NCBI GenBank assembly: GCA_003233255.1
Contig: QILH01000180.1
Coordinates: 1-8,257, forward strand
From: Gammaproteobacteria bacterium
Lineage (GTDB): Bacteria > Pseudomonadota > Gammaproteobacteria > UBA6429 > Thiohalophilaceae
Length of the DNA: 8,257 nt
Reading direction: 5' to 3'
Part shown: in pieces, positions 5,583-8,257 of the stretch
Layout: every line of letters begins with the position of its first letter
Position numbering within the stretch: the first letter of the stretch is position 1
Made by a program: the position numbers and the translations under genes
Notes under the pieces: generated by a model
Told to the model about the DNA's origin: nothing
Seen by the model: only the letters and a program-made list of their open reading frames with translations
Databases searched by the model: none

Positions 5583-6299
5583 ATGACAAATATTGAAACT
5601 AGCGAATGTGAGCAGAACTGTGGGCCGGTCGATCCTTCAATGGTCAGCCCGGTAATGCGCAATGTCTATGTCTATATTAGTAACACCCTGCTGGAAGAAG
5701 GCCGAATGCCGTCACTTGGAGAGGTCGCTGAGAAGACTGAACAATCGTTGGAGGTAGTCAATCAGGTGCTCGACGCATTCGAGGGTGTTGCTGGAATCTA
5801 TCGTGATCCATTTTTCAATAACGTCATTGCCTTTTATCCGGTCGCAGCTATTCCAACCATCCACAGGATCCTGCGTTTAGATGGCGGACGTATCGCATAT
5901 TCGCCTTGCGCCATGGATGCACTGACGTTGGCGCCAACACTGGAACGTAAGTTAGACATTCGATCTGCGTGTAGATACTGTGACCGTGAGATCTCGATTA
6001 GCTATAATGATGACGGTAGCAAAATTACCGGGCACACACCTGAAGATATCTGGATCTGGATCGAGGATCGGATCCCGTGCGATGCGCCCTACTACCTGGT
6101 CGTGTGCATCAATACCAATTTCTTCTGTTGTAAAGATCACCTCGATAAATGGAGAGCGGCAGAGACAACTATCCACAGTGGTAAACCCTACAGTCTGAGT
6201 GATGCATTTGCCGCATCGGACCGATGGTGCACATACAAGATGTATAAGCTGGTCGTTGAAGGACGGCCCTGGGGTGGCAAAGCTCTTGATCAGGTCTGA
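5583..6299 (+). CDS. merB: Alkylmercury (organomercurial) lyase, MerB family
   Basis: MerB protonates the carbon-mercury bond of organomercurials in the cytoplasm, releasing a hydrocarbon and Hg(II). This 238-residue protein shows the family signature. SPCAMDAL carries C109 and D112, equivalent to Cys96 and Asp99 of R46 MerB (WCALDTL). FFCCKDHL carries C182-C183, the latter equivalent to Cys159 (SFCCHVHF). The N-terminal part (about 21-70) has a winged-helix-like stretch, MPSLGEVAEKTEQSLEVVNQ, as in MerB. Differences from the classical enzyme of about 212 residues are an N-terminal extension with C9 and C13, a CxxC at 130-133 near the position of Cys117, about 11 extra residues between the catalytic segments, and a C-terminal WCTYKM segment. 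GGGGG seven bases upstream fixes the start. It is transcribed away from the MerP/MerT-like operon across a MerR-type operator. No merA follows. Confidence 0.88.
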   Translation: MTNIETSECEQNCGPVDPSMVSPVMRNVYVYISNTLLEEGRMPSLGEVAEKTEQSLEVVNQVLDAFEGVAGIYRDPFFNNVIAFYPVAAIPTIHRILRLDGGRIAYSPCAMDALTLAPTLERKLDIRSACRYCDREISISYNDDGSKITGHTPEDIWIWIEDRIPCDAPYYLVVCINTNFFCCKDHLDKWRAAETTIHSGKPYSLSDAFAASDRWCTYKMYKLVVEGRPWGGKALDQV

Positions 6300-6369
6300 A
6301 AACCGCAGCCCAAAACTGGAGTTGGAACACAGACCTCGCTAATTTCAGGAAAACTTTGATTAATTACGC

Positions 6370-6392
6370 CATTCGTGGTGAGCCCTTCGGCC
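6370..6392 (+). repeat. Intergenic repeat copy 1 (TTCG-TGAGCCCTTCGG type)
   Basis: This copy shares the pattern TTCGNNNTGAGCCCTTCGG with the sequence at 6547-6569, agreeing at 17 of 23 positions. The differing bases lie mainly in the NNN triplet and at the end. The pattern recalls the widespread short palindromic family GTTCGNNNTGAGC...GCTCA-type found between genes in many proteobacteria. Here the second half-palindrome is missing, so the copy looks degenerate. Confidence 0.45.
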
Positions 6393-6463
6393 GATTAAAA
6401 TTAGCCCGGAATCCATGTAAAATATCTATCGCGTCTCGAATCCTATAACACCCCTGACCACCC

Positions 6464-6482
6464 GCTTTTGCTGGGCAAAAGC
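6464..6482. repeat. Perfect 8-bp stem hairpin
   Basis: GCTTTTGC (6464-6471) and GCAAAAGC (6475-6482) pair perfectly around a 3-nt loop. It lies 165 bp past merB. There is no T-run on either side, so it is not a classical terminator, but it is the strongest simple hairpin between merB and the next gene and could stabilise a transcript end. Confidence 0.5.
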
Positions 6483-6546
6483 CCACTCCAGGCGTCTATC
6501 GTTTACCCCCCAGATAGCAGCTGTTCATTCTCTACGATTAAGTCAC

Positions 6547-6577
6547 CGTTCGCCCTGAGCCCTTCGGGGGCCTCAGG
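6547..6577 (+). repeat. Intergenic repeat copy 2 with TTCG-loop hairpin
   Basis: This second copy of the repeat extends into a hairpin: CCTGAG (6554-6559) plus CCC pairs with GGG (6567-6569) plus CTCAGG (6572-6577), with a TTCG loop and a two-base bulge. The following GCGCTGTCGAAAG contains the CTGTCGAA half often seen in the intact repeat family, suggesting rearrangement of an originally longer palindrome. Confidence 0.45.
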
Positions 6578-6752
6578 AGAGCGCTGTCGAAAGATAAACA
6601 GGACTAACTCCTATGTCAGGATCTTTTTATGTCCGCGGATTCATAAAAGGTTAATTTTATTGACACATTGTTGTAAGAACAAAAACTAGATAATTACAAG
6701 TTGTACGTTGTCATGATTAGACCATTAAATCACACAGGGAGTAACTATAACT

Positions 6753-8257
6753 ATGAACATTACTAAAAAAACATTATTGGCAAGTCTAATGTTGCCACTA
6801 ATATGGGGGGTCGCCACTGTTGCCACTGCCGCTCCGAAACAGTGTCGCGATCATAATGATGCACTGGAACAGGATGCAGGCATCCGTGAAATTGCAACCC
6901 TGCCTCTGCATTGGCTAGATAGTAATCAAAACGGTAAAAGTAACCCGGAATCATGGGTGCACTTTAAAATTCTCGGCTTAAATGATTTTCACGGACAACT
7001 TTCAACCGGACGTAAGGTTGGTGGACGCCCGGTAGGTAGCGCCGCTGTTCTTGCAGCTTATCTGGAAGCAGCCGAAGCCAAGTCAGAAAATGGAGCTTTC
7101 ATCGTTCATGCGGGTGATCAGGTAGGTGCAACACCTCCTGTCTCCGCCTTGCTACAGGACGAACCTTCAATTAGCTTTCTCAACATGATGGCGAATGACT
7201 ATTGTGACGAATCGGATAACGATAAATCTGGTGATGACAAATATCATAACCGCAGGTCCCATCATAAAAAAAACAACGTCCGTCAACAGAAGTGCAATAT
7301 TATCGGCACGCTTGGTAACCATGAATTCGATAAAGGCAGACAGGAAATGCTGCGCCTTATTAATGGTGGCAACTACGCGACCGGTCCGTTCCTCGAAGAA
7401 GAGTACGAGGGCGCTGTTTTTCCGTATGTTTCGGCCAATGTTATTAATGATGCAACCGGCAAAGCATTATTAAAACCTTATGTCATCAGGCGTGTAAAGG
7501 GGATGAAGATTGCCTTTATTGGCGCCGTCCTGCAGGAAACGCCGACCATAGTTACACCAACAGGAGTGGCAGGCCTGAGCTTTATTGATGAAGCGGATGC
7601 TATTAACAGCTATATCCCTGAATTACACAGGCAGGGCGTGCATTCAATCATTGTGACCATTCATCAGGGCACACGTCAGCGCTACTATGGAGGCCCGACG
7701 GATGCAGAAACCGGGACTCTGAATGGCTCAATTGCCGACATTGTCAATCGTCTGGATGATGATGTTGATATTGTCATTTCCGGTCATTCCCATTCATTTA
7801 CCAATGCCTTGATTCCAAACACCAATGGTAAAAAAATTCTGCTAGTACAGGCCTTTTCACGCGGCACAGCCTTTGATGACATCGATGTTGCCATTGATCC
7901 ACGCAGTCATGATATTGTAGAAAAAACTGCGCGCATCGTAACCACATATGCCGACATTGGACCTGGTTTGTCACCCGATAAAGATATCGCCCAGATGGTT
8001 GCCAAAGCTGAAGCCATGGTTGCACCCATGATAAGCAAAATCATTGGCGCGACAACTGCAGGTATTTCACGTAGCGCAAATGCAGCCGGGGAATCTCCAC
8101 TGGGCAACCTGATTGCCGATGCCCAGCGTCACAAGATGGGAACTGACTTCAGCTTCATGAATGCAGGTGGCATCCGTGCAGACATTCCCACCGGTAATGT
8201 AACCTGGGGCGACCTGTTTACCGTACAGCCATTCGGCAATAACCTGGTCACCATGAA
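6753..8257 (+). CDS. Exported bifunctional metallophosphatase/5'-nucleotidase (UshA-type), partial
   Basis: The gene begins at ATG 6753 and runs open for 501 codons to the window edge, so the 3' end is missing. A Sec signal peptide covers about 1-26 (VATA|AP). The calcineurin-like metallophosphatase domain then shows every expected dimetal motif: LNDFHGQL (D78, H80), HAGDQ (D122), GTLGNHEFD (N189, H190, D193), TIHQG (H304) and SGHSHSF (H345, H347). The 5'-nucleotidase C-terminal domain follows, with SPLGNLIADA (from 448) and NAGGIRADI (470-478), which bind and recognise the nucleotide. The enzyme should release phosphate from nucleotides or cyclic nucleotides in the periplasm or at the surface. 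An Asp/Lys/His-rich insert bounded by C151 and C181 sits before the NHE motif. AGGGAG eleven bases upstream supports the start. Context links it only loosely to the PhoD gene. Confidence 0.93.
   Translation, partial: MNITKKTLLASLMLPLIWGVATVATAAPKQCRDHNDALEQDAGIREIATLPLHWLDSNQNGKSNPESWVHFKILGLNDFHGQLSTGRKVGGRPVGSAAVLAAYLEAAEAKSENGAFIVHAGDQVGATPPVSALLQDEPSISFLNMMANDYCDESDNDKSGDDKYHNRRSHHKKNNVRQQKCNIIGTLGNHEFDKGRQEMLRLINGGNYATGPFLEEEYEGAVFPYVSANVINDATGKALLKPYVIRRVKGMKIAFIGAVLQETPTIVTPTGVAGLSFIDEADAINSYIPELHRQGVHSIIVTIHQGTRQRYYGGPTDAETGTLNGSIADIVNRLDDDVDIVISGHSHSFTNALIPNTNGKKILLVQAFSRGTAFDDIDVAIDPRSHDIVEKTARIVTTYADIGPGLSPDKDIAQMVAKAEAMVAPMISKIIGATTAGISRSANAAGESPLGNLIADAQRHKMGTDFSFMNAGGIRADIPTGNVTWGDLFTVQPFGNNLVTM

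Larger units (their letters stand above)
6300..6752. other. Non-coding spacer of 453 bp with repeats and hairpins
   Basis: No gene is convincing here. Two diverged repeat copies and one strong short hairpin are listed separately. A TTGACA hexamer at 6660-6665 could be a -35 box for the 5'-nucleotidase gene, but the nearest -10-like TAGATA (6687-6692) is 21 bp away. No intrinsic terminator with a good stem and T-run was found after merB. A 4-bp TCCT/AGGA stem near 6610 followed by TCTTTTT is the closest. Confidence 0.5.

Noticed and set aside
6468..6689. A 73-codon plus-strand open frame in the spacer after merB
   Set aside because: It starts inside a hairpin, crosses an intergenic repeat and lacks a ribosome site or protein-like composition.
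6710..6729. Pho box (TTGTCAT GATT AGACCAT) before the 5'-nucleotidase gene
   Set aside because: The first half resembles CTGTCAT but the second half matches only in its last three bases.
7195..8107. Other open frames within the 5'-nucleotidase region on both strands
   Set aside because: They are shadows of a gene whose own frame carries every family motif.

Overview
The window looks like chromosomal or accessory DNA of a Gram-negative proteobacterium, probably a gammaproteobacterium. The support is a predicted outer-membrane barrel, Sec and Tat signal peptides, moderate base composition and proteobacterial-type intergenic repeats. The species cannot be named from the sequence. Two functional themes appear: mercury/heavy-metal handling in the middle and phosphate-ester hydrolysis at the edges.

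Layout. Positions 203-1864 (minus) encode a complete Tat-exported PhoD-type alkaline phosphatase. It is bracketed by an 18-bp inverted repeat just past its stop (115-195) and a long hairpin just upstream of its start (1905-1961). About 430 bp without a gene follow, then a 118-residue membrane protein of unknown function (2398-2754, plus) and a structured convergent spacer (2755-2912).

Positions 5353 down to 2913 (minus) form a probable operon of four genes: an outer-membrane beta-barrel protein, a MerP-like periplasmic heavy-metal-associated (HMA) protein, a MerT-like inner-membrane protein, and a second, larger exported HMA protein. A 246-bp gap between the MerP-like and MerT-like genes seems to hold the decayed remains of another HMA gene. 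In the opposite direction, 5583-6299 (plus) encodes a MerB-type organomercurial lyase with all three catalytic residues. The 229-bp divergent spacer carries a textbook MerR-family promoter: TTGACC and TAGACT 19 bp apart, with a perfect 18-bp palindrome between them, pointing toward the four-gene operon.

A 453-bp spacer follows, with hairpins and two diverged copies of a TTCG...TGAGCCCTTCGG repeat. From 6753 to the window end (plus) runs an exported 5'-nucleotidase of the UshA type, cut off by the window edge.

How the parts may work together (inference): MerB cleaves the carbon-mercury bond in the cytoplasm. The HMA proteins bind metal ions in the periplasm, the MerT-like protein moves them across the inner membrane, and the outer-membrane protein provides passage across the outer membrane. 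No mercuric reductase (merA) and no merR are present here, so either they lie elsewhere or this is a non-canonical arrangement. The metal specificity of the HMA/MerT-like set is not proven by sequence alone. The flanking PhoD and 5'-nucleotidase genes suggest scavenging of organic phosphorus but are not visibly linked to the metal genes.
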